A stretch of 41,056 bases of DNA from CAG-1000 sp964545285. GTDB lineage: Bacteria > Bacillota_I > Bacilli_A > RF39 > UBA660. The notes under the pieces were generated by a model that saw nothing but the letters and a program-made list of their open reading frames with translations, ran no database searches and had not been told where the DNA came from. Below, piece by piece: positions 1 to 7,674 of this stretch; position 1 is the first letter of the stretch, and the number at the start of each line of letters is the position of its first letter. The DNA lies in NCBI GenBank assembly GCA_964545285.1, contig CAZJEW010000008.1, forward strand, positions 1 through 41,056, given 5' to 3'. Both the position numbers and the translations under genes were made by a program.

Positions 1-32
1 AGTTCAATATAACCGTCTTTTTCTTTGGCCAT
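1..32 (-). CDS. infA: Translation initiation factor IF-1, N-terminal fragment
   Basis: Only the first ten codons are inside the window; they read MAKEKDGYIE and continue past the left edge. The MAKE-type start followed by an I-E pair resembles the IF-1 beginning, and infA directly after map is the usual order of the spc operon. A good ribosome binding site (AGGAG) lies 7-8 bases upstream of the ATG and overlaps the TGA stop of map, so translation of the two is probably coupled. IF-1 binds the 30S A site during initiation. The identification rests on position and a very short peptide. Confidence 0.75.
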   Translation of the reverse strand, partial: MAKEKDGYIE

Positions 33-34
33 GT

Positions 35-784
35 TCACTCTCCTGTTAATATCTCATAACCATCTTTAGTTACGAGAATAGTGTGTTCAAAATGTCCTGC
101 TTTACTTCCATCTCTTGTTACAATCGTCCAGTCATCTTCAAGTAGCCACACTTCTTTAGTACCTAAACTAAACATAGGTTCAATCGCTAAAGTCATTCCT
201 TCTTTAAGAATTATTCCTTCACTCTCATGATTACTATAGTTTGGAATATATGGATCTTCATGTAAATCTTTTCCTACACCATGACCTGTAAGACAAGTAA
301 ATACACCATATCCATTATCTTTTGCAACTTTTCCTATAGCAGTACAAACTTTATTAAGTTTAACACCTGCTTTAACTTCTTTCATCCCATTATATAGGGC
401 TTTTCTTGTATCCTCTACAAGTTTTATTACATTCTTATCTACTTCACCTACTAAGTAAGTGTATGCAGTATCGGAATTATAACCTTTGTATACAGCACCA
501 ACATCAACTGAAACTATATCTCCATTCTTTAGCTTAGTATTATCTGGGATCCCGTGTACTACAACTTCGTTAATACTAACGCAAGCACTAGCGGGATACC
601 CTTCATAACCAAGAAATGAAGGTGTAGCATCATGACTTATAATAAAGTCATATACGTACTTATCAATCTCTTTTGTTGTAATACCCGGTTTAATAATATC
701 CTTTAAATCCATTAATAAATCATAAGTTATTTTACCAGCTATTCTCATAAGATCAATTTCTTCACTACTTTTAATACTAATCAT
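35..784 (-). CDS. map: Type I methionine aminopeptidase
   Basis: This 249-residue protein removes the initiator methionine from new proteins in the cytosol. The five metal ligands of the family are visible: Asp94 and Asp105 in VDVGAVYKGYNSD, His168 in TGHGVGKDLHEDP, Glu202 in AIEPMF and Glu233 in HFEHTI; His77 in VVHGIPDN is the conserved substrate-side histidine. The length matches the bacterial type I enzyme without an N-terminal extension. Its ATG follows the adk stop with no gap (TAAATG), so it depends on the ribosomal operon for expression. The infA start follows two bases after its stop. Confidence 0.97.
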   Translation of the reverse strand: MISIKSSEEIDLMRIAGKITYDLLMDLKDIIKPGITTKEIDKYVYDFIISHDATPSFLGYEGYPASACVSINEVVVHGIPDNTKLKNGDIVSVDVGAVYKGYNSDTAYTYLVGEVDKNVIKLVEDTRKALYNGMKEVKAGVKLNKVCTAIGKVAKDNGYGVFTCLTGHGVGKDLHEDPYIPNYSNHESEGIILKEGMTLAIEPMFSLGTKEVWLLEDDWTIVTRDGSKAGHFEHTILVTKDGYEILTGE

Positions 785-1432
785 TTATTTTCCTATTTTA
801 CTGACAAACTCTTCAAATGTTGAAATGGCAGAACCACTTGCATTTAATTCTATCAGATTGCCTTTCTTACGATAATACTCTACTACTGATAAAGCATTAT
901 CATTATAGGTATCAAATCCTTTCTTAAGTGTTTCTTCGTTGTCATCATTTCTAGTTATTAATTCAATGTTACAATCATCACACATATTTTCAATTTTAGG
1001 AGCATTAACTCCAGTTAATCTATTATATGTTTTTTTACACTTAGGGCATACTTGTCTACCTAATGTTCTTTTAAGTGCTGTATCATAATCTACATTTAAT
1101 AATACAGCATTATCAATATGCAAATTTAATTCTTCACATATTTTTTCGATAGCAATTACTTGAGCCATACGTCTTGGATAACCATCAAGAATAAATCCAC
1201 TCCTAACGTCATCTTTCATAAGCCTCTGTCTCATTAACTCATTAGTAATTTCATCACTAACAAGTTCTCTTCTTGATTGCGTATCTCTTATTTGCTTTCC
1301 TAATTCAGTATTAGGATCAACACCTCTTAATAATTCTCCTGCTGATATACATATTAATCCATATTTATCATGTAACATAGATGCCATGGTACCTTTTCCA
1401 GCAGCAGGTGGCGCTATTAAAATTAAATTCAT
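785..1432 (-). CDS. adk: Adenylate kinase, zinc-LID type with variant P-loop
   Basis: The protein (215 residues) interconverts AMP + ATP and 2 ADP. It shows the NMP-binding RRELVSDEI segment, the FILDGYPR motif and a LID with two CxxC pairs (CPKC and CDDC), which in Gram-positive adenylate kinases bind a structural zinc. The P-loop is unusual: residues 7-15 read APPAAGKGT where the family has GxPGAGKGT, so Gly7 and Gly10 are both alanine, while Lys13 and Thr15 are kept. It sits between secY and map as in many Bacillota and abuts both. The zinc LID and overall length argue that it is active; the P-loop change may be a lineage marker. Confidence 0.96.
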   Translation of the reverse strand: MNLILIAPPAAGKGTMASMLHDKYGLICISAGELLRGVDPNTELGKQIRDTQSRRELVSDEITNELMRQRLMKDDVRSGFILDGYPRRMAQVIAIEKICEELNLHIDNAVLLNVDYDTALKRTLGRQVCPKCKKTYNRLTGVNAPKIENMCDDCNIELITRNDDNEETLKKGFDTYNDNALSVVEYYRKKGNLIELNASGSAISTFEEFVSKIGK

Positions 1433-1435
1433 ATA

Positions 1436-2683
1436 TTATCTCCTATTATAATTTCTCGAAGCAACAGAACTCTCTAATTGCTTATATGTTTCAACTACAA
1501 CACCTACAACAATTAATATTGATGTACCACCAAGTCTAATTGAATCTGAAAGACCAGTTAGAGATGTAAATATAGTAGGTAATGCAGCAATTACACATAT
1601 GAATATCGCACCCATAAATGTAATTCTACTTAAAATTTTTGAAATATAATCTTTAGTTTCTTTTCCAGGTCTAATACCAGGAATATAGCCCCCATTTTTA
1701 TTTAAGTTTTTACTTAATTCATCAGGATTTATAGTCATATAAGTATATACATATGTAAATACAAATACCAAAATAATATAAATACTAAATCCAATAGGCT
1801 TACTTGTAGATAAATATGTGTTAATAAAAGGTTTAGCACTTTCTACAAAATAACTAATTATTGAAGGAATACCCATAATAACACTAGCTATGATAACAGG
1901 CATAACTCCAGCAGAATTAAGTCTTAATGGTAAAAATGTTTGTTGTCCTCCATAAGAAGATGAACTCCTATTAGAATATTGAATTGGTATTCTTCTTTCC
2001 GCTTCTTGCATCCATACAACACCAACAATAATTGCTAAATACAACAATATAAATACACCGAAACTAACACATGCTATCAAAGTATTATTAGCATCAGGAA
2101 TTAACTCTGTATATGCATTAACAAACATATTTGGAAGTGTATTAACAATACCAGCCATAATCAATAGTGATACACCATTTCCAATTCCTTTTTGAGTAAT
2201 TTGATCACCTAACCATAATAAGAATGCAGTACCTGCTGTTAATATAATAGATATTTGTAAGCATTCTGTCATAGAATAAGCTGATTTACCAAAGAATAAC
2301 ATTGGATAGAAGAAACCTTGAATAAATGCTACTGCAAGTCCAGCATAACGTGTTATTTTATTAATTTTTCTTCTTCCTTCTTCTCCCATTTCTTTTAATT
2401 CTTTAAAATATGGAATAATATCCATTTGAAGAATTTGAATTACAATAGATGCAGAAATATATGGCATAACACCAAGAGCAAATATTGAGAATTGTTTTAA
2501 TCCTCCACCACTCATAGCATTAAATAATTCTAAGAATCCTATATTTCCAGTTATTACATTCATTCCCGGAACAGTAATAGAGTTTCCAAGAGCAAATATG
2601 AATAATACAAATAATGTAAACAATATTCTTATTCTTAAATCCTTATTAGAAGATCTAAATATTTGCTTAAATGTTGCAAACAT
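1436..2683 (-). CDS. secY: Preprotein translocase subunit SecY
   Basis: SecY forms the membrane pore of the Sec translocon. The 415-residue product has about ten hydrophobic segments; the first follows a basic N-terminus (KQIFRSSNKDLRIR). The plug-region sequence with GLKQFSIFALGVMPYISASI and the cytoplasmic loop with RRIPIQYSNR are typical SecY landmarks, as is the IPGIRPGKET loop near residue 335. It is slightly shorter than the 430-residue norm. The start is supported by a GGAGGTGAT ribosome binding site located in the end of rplO, one base away, so it is translationally tied to L15. Confidence 0.97.
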   Translation of the reverse strand: MFATFKQIFRSSNKDLRIRILFTLFVLFIFALGNSITVPGMNVITGNIGFLELFNAMSGGGLKQFSIFALGVMPYISASIVIQILQMDIIPYFKELKEMGEEGRRKINKITRYAGLAVAFIQGFFYPMLFFGKSAYSMTECLQISIILTAGTAFLLWLGDQITQKGIGNGVSLLIMAGIVNTLPNMFVNAYTELIPDANNTLIACVSFGVFILLYLAIIVGVVWMQEAERRIPIQYSNRSSSSYGGQQTFLPLRLNSAGVMPVIIASVIMGIPSIISYFVESAKPFINTYLSTSKPIGFSIYIILVFVFTYVYTYMTINPDELSKNLNKNGGYIPGIRPGKETKDYISKILSRITFMGAIFICVIAALPTIFTSLTGLSDSIRLGGTSILIVVGVVVETYKQLESSVASRNYNRR

Positions 2684-2684
2684 C

Positions 2685-3128
2685 TTAAATCACCTCCGTT
2701 GTTCCACCTAACTCTTCAATTTTAGTTATGGCAGTATTAGTAAATACGTTAGCTTTTACAGTTAATTTCTTTTCTAAAGTACCACCACCTAATATTTTAA
2801 CACCACTTAATTCTTTTTTAACCAATCCAGATTCCTTCAATAATTCAGGAGTAATTGTATCTCCATCTTTAAATCTATTTAAATCTGATACGTTAACAAT
2901 TGCATATTTAGTTTCAAATCTTTTATTACTAAATCCACGTCTTGGAAGTCTTTTATATAATGGAGTTTGTCCTCCTTCAAACCATGGATGAAGTGAAACA
3001 CCACTTCTTGCCTTTTGGCCTTTTTCTCCACGTGTTGATGTTTTACCATGACCACTTCCTGGTCCTCTTCCAACAACTTTACTTCTATGAGTAGATCCAT
3101 TAGCACTTTTTAATTCATTTAATTTCAT
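2685..3128 (-). CDS. rplO: 50S ribosomal protein L15
   Basis: This 147-residue protein is L15, a late-assembling large-subunit protein. The glycine/arginine-rich N-terminus (SKVVGRGPGSGHGKTSTRGEKG) and the GGQTPLYKRLPRRGF segment are diagnostic. Its ATG overlaps the rpsE stop by one base (TAATG). In the standard spc operon rpmD (L30) lies between rpsE and rplO; here there is no room for it. Confidence 0.97.
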   Translation of the reverse strand: MKLNELKSANGSTHRSKVVGRGPGSGHGKTSTRGEKGQKARSGVSLHPWFEGGQTPLYKRLPRRGFSNKRFETKYAIVNVSDLNRFKDGDTITPELLKESGLVKKELSGVKILGGGTLEKKLTVKANVFTNTAITKIEELGGTTEVI

Positions 3129-3709
3129 TATTTAAGTACCTCCTCTACACTTTTTCCTCTAAGACTTGCAATATGTGCAATATTTCTTTGATTTTGTAAA
3201 GCTTTAATTGTTGCTTTAGCAGTATTAATTTGAGTGTTACTTCCAAGTGATTTAGAAACAACATCCTTAACTCCAGCTAGTTCAAGAACAATTCTTGAAG
3301 CTCCACCAGATATAATTCCACGTCCAGCTTTAGTAGGTCTAATCATAACTTTAGCAGCACCAACTATTCCGACTGCTTCATGAGATATTGTTCTTCCATC
3401 AACTAAATCGATTTGTACAATATTTTTTTCAGCTTCTTTAATAGCTTTACTTACTGCTACAGGTATTTCCTTAGATTTACCAGTTCCAATTCCAACTTTT
3501 CCTTTTCTATCTCCAACAGCAACAGTAGCAGAGAATCTAAAATTACGTCCACCTTTTGTAACTTTTGTAACTTTAGACAAAGCTATTATTTTGTCTTCAT
3601 ATAATTTTTTAGGTTCACGATCAAACTTTTTAAATTCACGATTACCTTTTTTGTTATCATGAACTTTATTAGTATTTTCGTTAACTTGTTTTTTATCGTT
3701 TTCGCTCAT
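3128..3709 (-). CDS. rpsE: 30S ribosomal protein S5
   Basis: S5 acts in decoding accuracy and translocation on the small subunit. The conserved core starts around residue 40 (KVTKVTKGGRNFRFSATV) and includes the VGIGTGKSKEIPVAV segment and the GRGIISGGASRIVLELAG segment. About 35 residues at the N-terminus are a charged, low-complexity extension rich in Asn, Lys and Asp, so the protein (193 residues) is longer than the usual 165. Its stop shares a base with the rplO start. Confidence 0.97.
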   Translation of the reverse strand: MSENDKKQVNENTNKVHDNKKGNREFKKFDREPKKLYEDKIIALSKVTKVTKGGRNFRFSATVAVGDRKGKVGIGTGKSKEIPVAVSKAIKEAEKNIVQIDLVDGRTISHEAVGIVGAAKVMIRPTKAGRGIISGGASRIVLELAGVKDVVSKSLGSNTQINTAKATIKALQNQRNIAHIASLRGKSVEEVLK

Positions 3710-3718
3710 TATATCCTC

Positions 3719-4072
3719 CTAGAATTCTAATCCATTTTCACGGGCAGCATCAGCTAATGCTTCTACTCTTCCATGATATTGGTAACCGCCTCTATCAAAT
3801 ACAACTGTTTTGATTTTAGCTGTTTTAGCTTTCTGTGCAATATCTTTTCCAACTTTTTTAGCTGTTTCAATATTGTTTACTTTTTCCTTAAGTATTAAAG
3901 AAGATGAGCTAACTAATGTTACACCTTTAGTATCATCAATTATTTGAGCATAGATAGCATTATTACTTCTAAATACACATAATCTTGGTATTTCAGTTGT
4001 ACCAGATAAATTTTTTCTAACTCTAATATGTCTTTGAACTCTAGTTTTATTTCTTGATTCTTTTTTTATCAT
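3719..4072 (-). CDS. rplR: 50S ribosomal protein L18
   Basis: L18 binds 5S rRNA together with L5. The product (117 residues) has the family's N-terminal RRxRVRKNLSGT-like basic stretch (RHIRVRKNLSGTTEIPRL), RLCVFRSNNAIYAQIIDD and the C-terminal VVFDRGGYQYHGRVEALADAARENGLEF, with only normal variation. It lies between rplF and rpsE with about ten bases on either side. Confidence 0.97.
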   Translation of the reverse strand: MIKKESRNKTRVQRHIRVRKNLSGTTEIPRLCVFRSNNAIYAQIIDDTKGVTLVSSSSLILKEKVNNIETAKKVGKDIAQKAKTAKIKTVVFDRGGYQYHGRVEALADAARENGLEF

Positions 4073-4082
4073 TTTTTACCTC

Positions 4083-4628
4083 CTATGCAGCTTTCTTTCC
4101 TTCTTTACGACGGATATGTTCTTCTTTATACTTTATACCCTTTCCTTTATAAGGTTCAGGTTGTCTTACTTTTCTGATATTAGCAGCAAATTCTGATACT
4201 GCTTGTTTATCATATCCTGTAATAATTAATTCAGTTGTAGACTTTTCAGGCATCTCAACTTTTATTCCTTCAGGAACAATCATATCTACAGTATGAGAAT
4301 ACCCAGCAGAAATAACAATTTTATTACCTTGTACTTGAAATTTGTAACCAACACCATTAATTTCAAGTTCTTTTTTAAATCCTTCACTTACTCCAATTAA
4401 CATATTGTTAATTATAGCATTTGTAGTTCCATGTAATTGTTTAGATGTCTTAAGTTCATTCTTTCTTGAAACACTTATTTTTCCATCTTCATTTTTAACA
4501 TCAATTACTTCATTTCTAAATCTAAAATCTAATGTACCTTTTGTTCCTTTGACAGTAATTAAATTACCATCAACATTAACCTCTACTCCTTGTGGAATAG
4601 TAAGTATTCTATTTCCAATACGACTCAT
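4083..4628 (-). CDS. rplF: 50S ribosomal protein L6
   Basis: L6 sits near the factor-binding site of the large subunit. This 181-residue product begins MSRIGNRILTIPQGVEV, typical for L6, and has the C-terminal signature QAVSEFAANIRKVRQPEPYKGKGI. Length and order (rpsH - rplF - rplR) are standard. Nothing unusual is visible. Confidence 0.97.
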   Translation of the reverse strand: MSRIGNRILTIPQGVEVNVDGNLITVKGTKGTLDFRFRNEVIDVKNEDGKISVSRKNELKTSKQLHGTTNAIINNMLIGVSEGFKKELEINGVGYKFQVQGNKIVISAGYSHTVDMIVPEGIKVEMPEKSTTELIITGYDKQAVSEFAANIRKVRQPEPYKGKGIKYKEEHIRRKEGKKAA

Positions 4629-4635
4629 AATCCAC

Positions 4636-5031
4636 CTACCATATATAAGCTAAAACTTCTCCACCAAGTTTTTTAGTTCTTGCTTCTTTATCAGTCATAA
4701 GACCTTCAGAAGTAGATACTATTGCGATTCCTAATCCATTAAGAACCCTTGGCATTTCATCAGCCTTAGCATATACACGTAATCCTGGTTTACTAATTCT
4801 CTTTAGGCCAGAGATTACTCTTTCTTTAGATTTTGAATATTTTAGATTTAATACTAACATTTCACCAACAGCTAATTTTTGTGTATCATAGCCATCAATA
4901 AAACCTTCCTTTGTCAAAATATCTGCTATACCTTTTGTCATTTTAGTACCAGGTATTTCAACTGTTTTATATTTCATAGCACCAGCATTACGAATTCTAG
5001 TAAGCATATCTGCTATAGTGTCATTAACCAT
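4636..5031 (-). CDS. rpsH: 30S ribosomal protein S8
   Basis: S8 binds the central domain of 16S rRNA and is the classical autogenous regulator of the spc operon in E. coli; whether it regulates here cannot be seen. The protein has 131 residues, starting with NDTIADMLTRIRNAG and ending with the conserved STSEGLMTDKEARTKKLGGE block. The ATG is preceded by an AGGGAGG-type ribosome binding site. It follows the extra 87-residue gene rather than rpsN directly. Confidence 0.97.
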   Translation of the reverse strand: MVNDTIADMLTRIRNAGAMKYKTVEIPGTKMTKGIADILTKEGFIDGYDTQKLAVGEMLVLNLKYSKSKERVISGLKRISKPGLRVYAKADEMPRVLNGLGIAIVSTSEGLMTDKEARTKKLGGEVLAYIW

Positions 5032-5049
5032 AATAGGCCTCCCTTCTTA

Positions 5050-5313
5050 TTAACAACTGCCTGTTAATGTTTGGTTTAATTTCATATCATTCGATTCTTC
5101 AATAAAGAATCCAAGATCTTTTAATTGCTTTTGATAAAAAGCAATTCTTTGTGAACATTCTTTTATCATTCTTGATAATTCAATACTTCTTTCATATAAA
5201 TTATTAGAAGGTTCCAATAATTCGGAAAAGAATATTTCAGATTGTTCATTTGAATATTCTTGAAGACAATTAATTTCATCTCTTAACAAAATTAAAAGTG
5301 TTTCTTCTGCCAT
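5050..5313 (-). CDS. Unrecognised small protein encoded inside the spc operon
   Basis: I do not recognise this 87-residue product. It lies in the same orientation between rpsN and rpsH, where the standard spc operon has no gene, and is spaced like a true operon member (18 bases after the upstream neighbour, 18 before rpsH). A purine-rich GGGGG stretch sits about 4 bases before the ATG. The sequence is strongly helical and charged, with leucine/isoleucine spacing that suggests a short coiled coil (residues about 35-70), no membrane segment, and a C-terminal Gly-Ser-Cys. It has three cysteines (near residues 16, 53 and at the end) but no zinc-ribbon pattern. It is likely translated at ribosomal-protein levels; a ribosome- or assembly-related role is only an inference from position. 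Confidence 0.7.
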   Translation of the reverse strand: MAEETLLILLRDEINCLQEYSNEQSEIFFSELLEPSNNLYERSIELSRMIKECSQRIAFYQKQLKDLGFFIEESNDMKLNQTLTGSC

Positions 5314-5332
5314 TGTACCCCCAACTTAAATA

Positions 5333-5518
5333 CTACCAACTTGACTTTTTAACGCCAGGTATTTGTCCTTTACTTGCTAATTCTCTAAAACAAATACGAC
5401 ATAGACCAAATTTTTTAAGTACAGCATGTGGACGACCACATCTAGTACATCTAGTATAATTTCTTGTAGAAAATTTGCTTCCTTTTTGTTGAGATACTAA
5501 TTTACTTGTTTTTGCCAT
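5333..5518 (-). CDS. rpsN: 30S ribosomal protein S14, zinc-binding type
   Basis: At 61 residues this is the short, zinc-containing form of S14 (also called type Z). Cysteines 24, 27, 40 and 43 form the two CxxC pairs (CTRC and CRIC) of the zinc ribbon. The C-terminus PGVKKSSW is the family standard. Many Bacillota carry a second, cysteine-free S14 for zinc starvation elsewhere; none is in this window. The gene lies between rplE and the extra 87-residue gene. Confidence 0.97.
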   Translation of the reverse strand: MAKTSKLVSQQKGSKFSTRNYTRCTRCGRPHAVLKKFGLCRICFRELASKGQIPGVKKSSW

Positions 5519-5532
5519 TGTTTATTCCTTTC

Positions 5533-6072
5533 TTACTTTCTAAAAGGTAATCCAAAGCCTTTTAATAATTCAAGTGCTTCTTCATTAGTTTTAGCAGTTG
5601 TAACCATAACTATATCAAGTCCTCTTATCTTAATAACTTGATCATATTCAACTTCTGGAAATACCAATTGTTCCTTTATACCTAAAGTATAATTACCTCT
5701 TCCATCAAAACTATTTTTAGATATTCCTCTAAAGTCTCTTACTCTTGGAAGTGATACGTTTATAAGTTTCAATAAGAAAGAATACATTTGATCTCCTCTT
5801 AAAGTAACTTTACAACCTATTTTATTTCCTTCTCTTAATTTAAATCCAGATATAGATTTTTTAGCTTTAGTAACTACAGGTTTTTGTGCAGAAATTGCTT
5901 CTAAATCTTTTACTGCTGCATCTAAATATTTTTGATCAGCTAATGCATCTCCAACACCCATATTAAGAACTATCTTTTCTAGACGTGGAACTTGCATTTT
6001 AGTAGTATAGTTAAATTTTTTAATCATGTTTGGAACTATTTCTTCTTCATATAATTTTTTTAATGTTTCCAT
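5533..6072 (-). CDS. rplE: 50S ribosomal protein L5
   Basis: L5 binds 5S rRNA and contacts the P-site tRNA. The 179-residue protein has the conserved N-terminal KLYEEEIVPNMIKKFNY, the KIVLNMGVGDA motif and the C-terminal GLDIVMVTTAKTNEEALELL block ending FGLPFRK. Length and position are standard. Confidence 0.97.
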   Translation of the reverse strand: METLKKLYEEEIVPNMIKKFNYTTKMQVPRLEKIVLNMGVGDALADQKYLDAAVKDLEAISAQKPVVTKAKKSISGFKLREGNKIGCKVTLRGDQMYSFLLKLINVSLPRVRDFRGISKNSFDGRGNYTLGIKEQLVFPEVEYDQVIKIRGLDIVMVTTAKTNEEALELLKGFGLPFRK

Positions 6073-6079
6073 AATTCAC

Positions 6080-6382
6080 CTACTTACTTTCTTTTTTTGT
6101 AGTCTTTTTAGAAGCTTTTTCTTCCTTTTTTACTTCTTTCTTAGTTTCCTTTTTAGACTCTTTACCATTTATAACTTTAACATTAGAGATATGAATAGGT
6201 GCTTCTACTTCAAGTATTCCACCTGTCTCATTATTAGCATTTGGTTTAACATTCTTTTTAATGATATTAACACCATCTATTAATACTCTATTGTCTTTTC
6301 TTAAGACTTTAAGTACTTTGCCTTCTTTACCTTTATTAGTACCGGTAATGACTTGTACTGTGTCTCCGACTTTAATTTTCAT
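6080..6382 (-). CDS. rplX: 50S ribosomal protein L24 with lysine-rich tail
   Basis: L24 is an early assembly protein of the large subunit. The KOW motif is at the N-terminus (KVGDTVQVITGTNKGKEGKV), followed by the GGILEVEAPIHISNV segment. After about residue 75 the protein ends in a low-complexity Lys/Glu/Thr tail (KESKKETKKEVKKEEK and on), which is not part of the usual L24 fold. Total length is 100 residues. It is encoded between rplN and rplE. Confidence 0.96.
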   Translation of the reverse strand: MKIKVGDTVQVITGTNKGKEGKVLKVLRKDNRVLIDGVNIIKKNVKPNANNETGGILEVEAPIHISNVKVINGKESKKETKKEVKKEEKASKKTTKKESK

Positions 6383-6394
6383 GTAAGATTCCTC

Positions 6395-6763
6395 CTATAA
6401 TACTTCTAATGCTAGTGAAACTATCTTCATGAAGTTTTTATCACGAAGTTCACGAGCAACAGGTCCTAGAACACGAGTTCCTACAGGACTATTATCTTCC
6501 TTGATTAGAACACAAGCATTATCATCAAATTTAATGTGTGATCCATCAGCTCTTTTTACCCCTTGTACTGTTCTAACAATAACAGCTTTTACTACTTTTC
6601 CTTTTGGTGTTGTAGAATTAGGAATAGCTTTTTTAACTGTTCCAACAACTATATCACCTATATTTCCGCTTTTAACAACGCTTCCACCAAGTACTCTGAT
6701 TACTAAGATTTCACGAGCTCCTGAATTGTCAGCTACCTTTAAGCGGGTTTCTGGTTGTATCAT
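6395..6763 (-). CDS. rplN: 50S ribosomal protein L14
   Basis: This 122-residue protein is L14, which forms part of an intersubunit bridge. It starts MIQPETRLKVADNSGA and contains GDIVVGTVKKAIP, KGKVVKAVIVRT and FDDNACVLI, all family signatures. It is the usual length and sits in the usual place after rpsQ. Confidence 0.97.
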   Translation of the reverse strand: MIQPETRLKVADNSGAREILVIRVLGGSVVKSGNIGDIVVGTVKKAIPNSTTPKGKVVKAVIVRTVQGVKRADGSHIKFDDNACVLIKEDNSPVGTRVLGPVARELRDKNFMKIVSLALEVL

Positions 6764-6780
6764 AACTCTTTTCCTCCTTC

Positions 6781-7038
6781 TTAAAGAATAACAGCTTTTT
6801 CAACTACTTCAACTAAAGTATATTTTTTAGTTTTAGATAGTGGTCTGCAAGATACAGCTTTAACCATATCTCCAACATTAGCTTTATTATCCTCATCATG
6901 TACAGCGTACTTTTTTGTAGATTTAACTCTCTTTTTGTAAAGTGGATGGTTTCTATAACTTTCTACAGCTACAGTAATAGTTTTATCGTTAGTTGAACTA
7001 ACAACTCTTCCTACTATTTCTTGTTTTGCTTTTTCCAT
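6781..7038 (-). CDS. rpsQ: 30S ribosomal protein S17
   Basis: S17 is a primary 16S rRNA-binding protein. The 85-residue product has GRVVSSTNDKTITVAVE, HPLYKKRVKSTKKYAVHDE and the GDMVKAVSCRPLSKTK segment, all typical. Its ATG overlaps the rpmC stop by one base (TAATG), so the two are translationally coupled. Confidence 0.97.
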   Translation of the reverse strand: MEKAKQEIVGRVVSSTNDKTITVAVESYRNHPLYKKRVKSTKKYAVHDEDNKANVGDMVKAVSCRPLSKTKKYTLVEVVEKAVIL

Positions 7039-7247
7039 TATTTTTCCTCCTTACTTTCTCCAAGTTCACGTTCTCTAATAACAGTTTTAATTTTAGCAAC
7101 TTCATGTCTTAATTCTTTAATCCTATGAGGTTTTTCTAAATTACCAGTTGATGCGCTGAACTTTAAGTTAAATAATTCTTTTTTATTCTCTTCTACTTTT
7201 TTAGTTAAATCAGGTGTGCTTAATTTTCTAATTTCTGTCATTTTCAT
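7038..7247 (-). CDS. rpmC: 50S ribosomal protein L29
   Basis: L29 lies at the nascent-chain exit. The 69-residue protein has the family core LTKKVEENKKELFNLKF and the RIKELRHEVAKIKTVIRERE helix. It starts one base after the rplP stop and shares a base with rpsQ. Confidence 0.96.
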   Translation of the reverse strand: MKMTEIRKLSTPDLTKKVEENKKELFNLKFSASTGNLEKPHRIKELRHEVAKIKTVIRERELGESKEEK

Positions 7248-7248
7248 A

Positions 7249-7674
7249 TTATTTAGCCACCTCTTCTTTCATAACAAATTTTGTTTTAATAGGTAATTTA
7301 TGACCAGCAAGTCTAAATGCTTCACGAGCAATTTCTTCTGTAACATCAGTCATTTCAAACATAATTTTACCTTCTTTGACTACTGCTGCCCATTCTTCAA
7401 CATTACCTTTTCCACTTCCCATACGTACTTCAGCAGGTTTTTTAGTTCTTGCTAAGTGTGGGAAAATATTAACGAATATTTTTCCTCTTTTAAATGATTT
7501 CATATAACGAGTCATCGCAATTCTAGCTGCCTCAATTTGTCTTGCTGTTATATAAGATCCTTCTTTAGCCATAAGACCATATTCACCTTGAGTTAATACA
7601 GTATTTCCTTTGGCTTTTCCTTCATAACTTACTCTATGAGGTTTTCTATATTTAGTTCTCTTTGGAATTAACAT
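7249..7674 (-). CDS. rplP: 50S ribosomal protein L16
   Basis: L16 helps shape the tRNA A site. The chosen start gives the standard beginning MLIPKRTKYRKPHR and 141 residues; a GGAGG ribosome binding site ends about 8 bases upstream of that ATG. A start five codons further upstream is open but would leave out this binding site and has no family support. Conserved segments include GRIFVNIFPH-like GKIFVNIFPHLARTKKPAEV and RMGSGKGNVEEWAAVV. The start overlaps the last 23 bases of rpsC. Confidence 0.97.
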   Translation of the reverse strand: MLIPKRTKYRKPHRVSYEGKAKGNTVLTQGEYGLMAKEGSYITARQIEAARIAMTRYMKSFKRGKIFVNIFPHLARTKKPAEVRMGSGKGNVEEWAAVVKEGKIMFEMTDVTEEIAREAFRLAGHKLPIKTKFVMKEEVAK

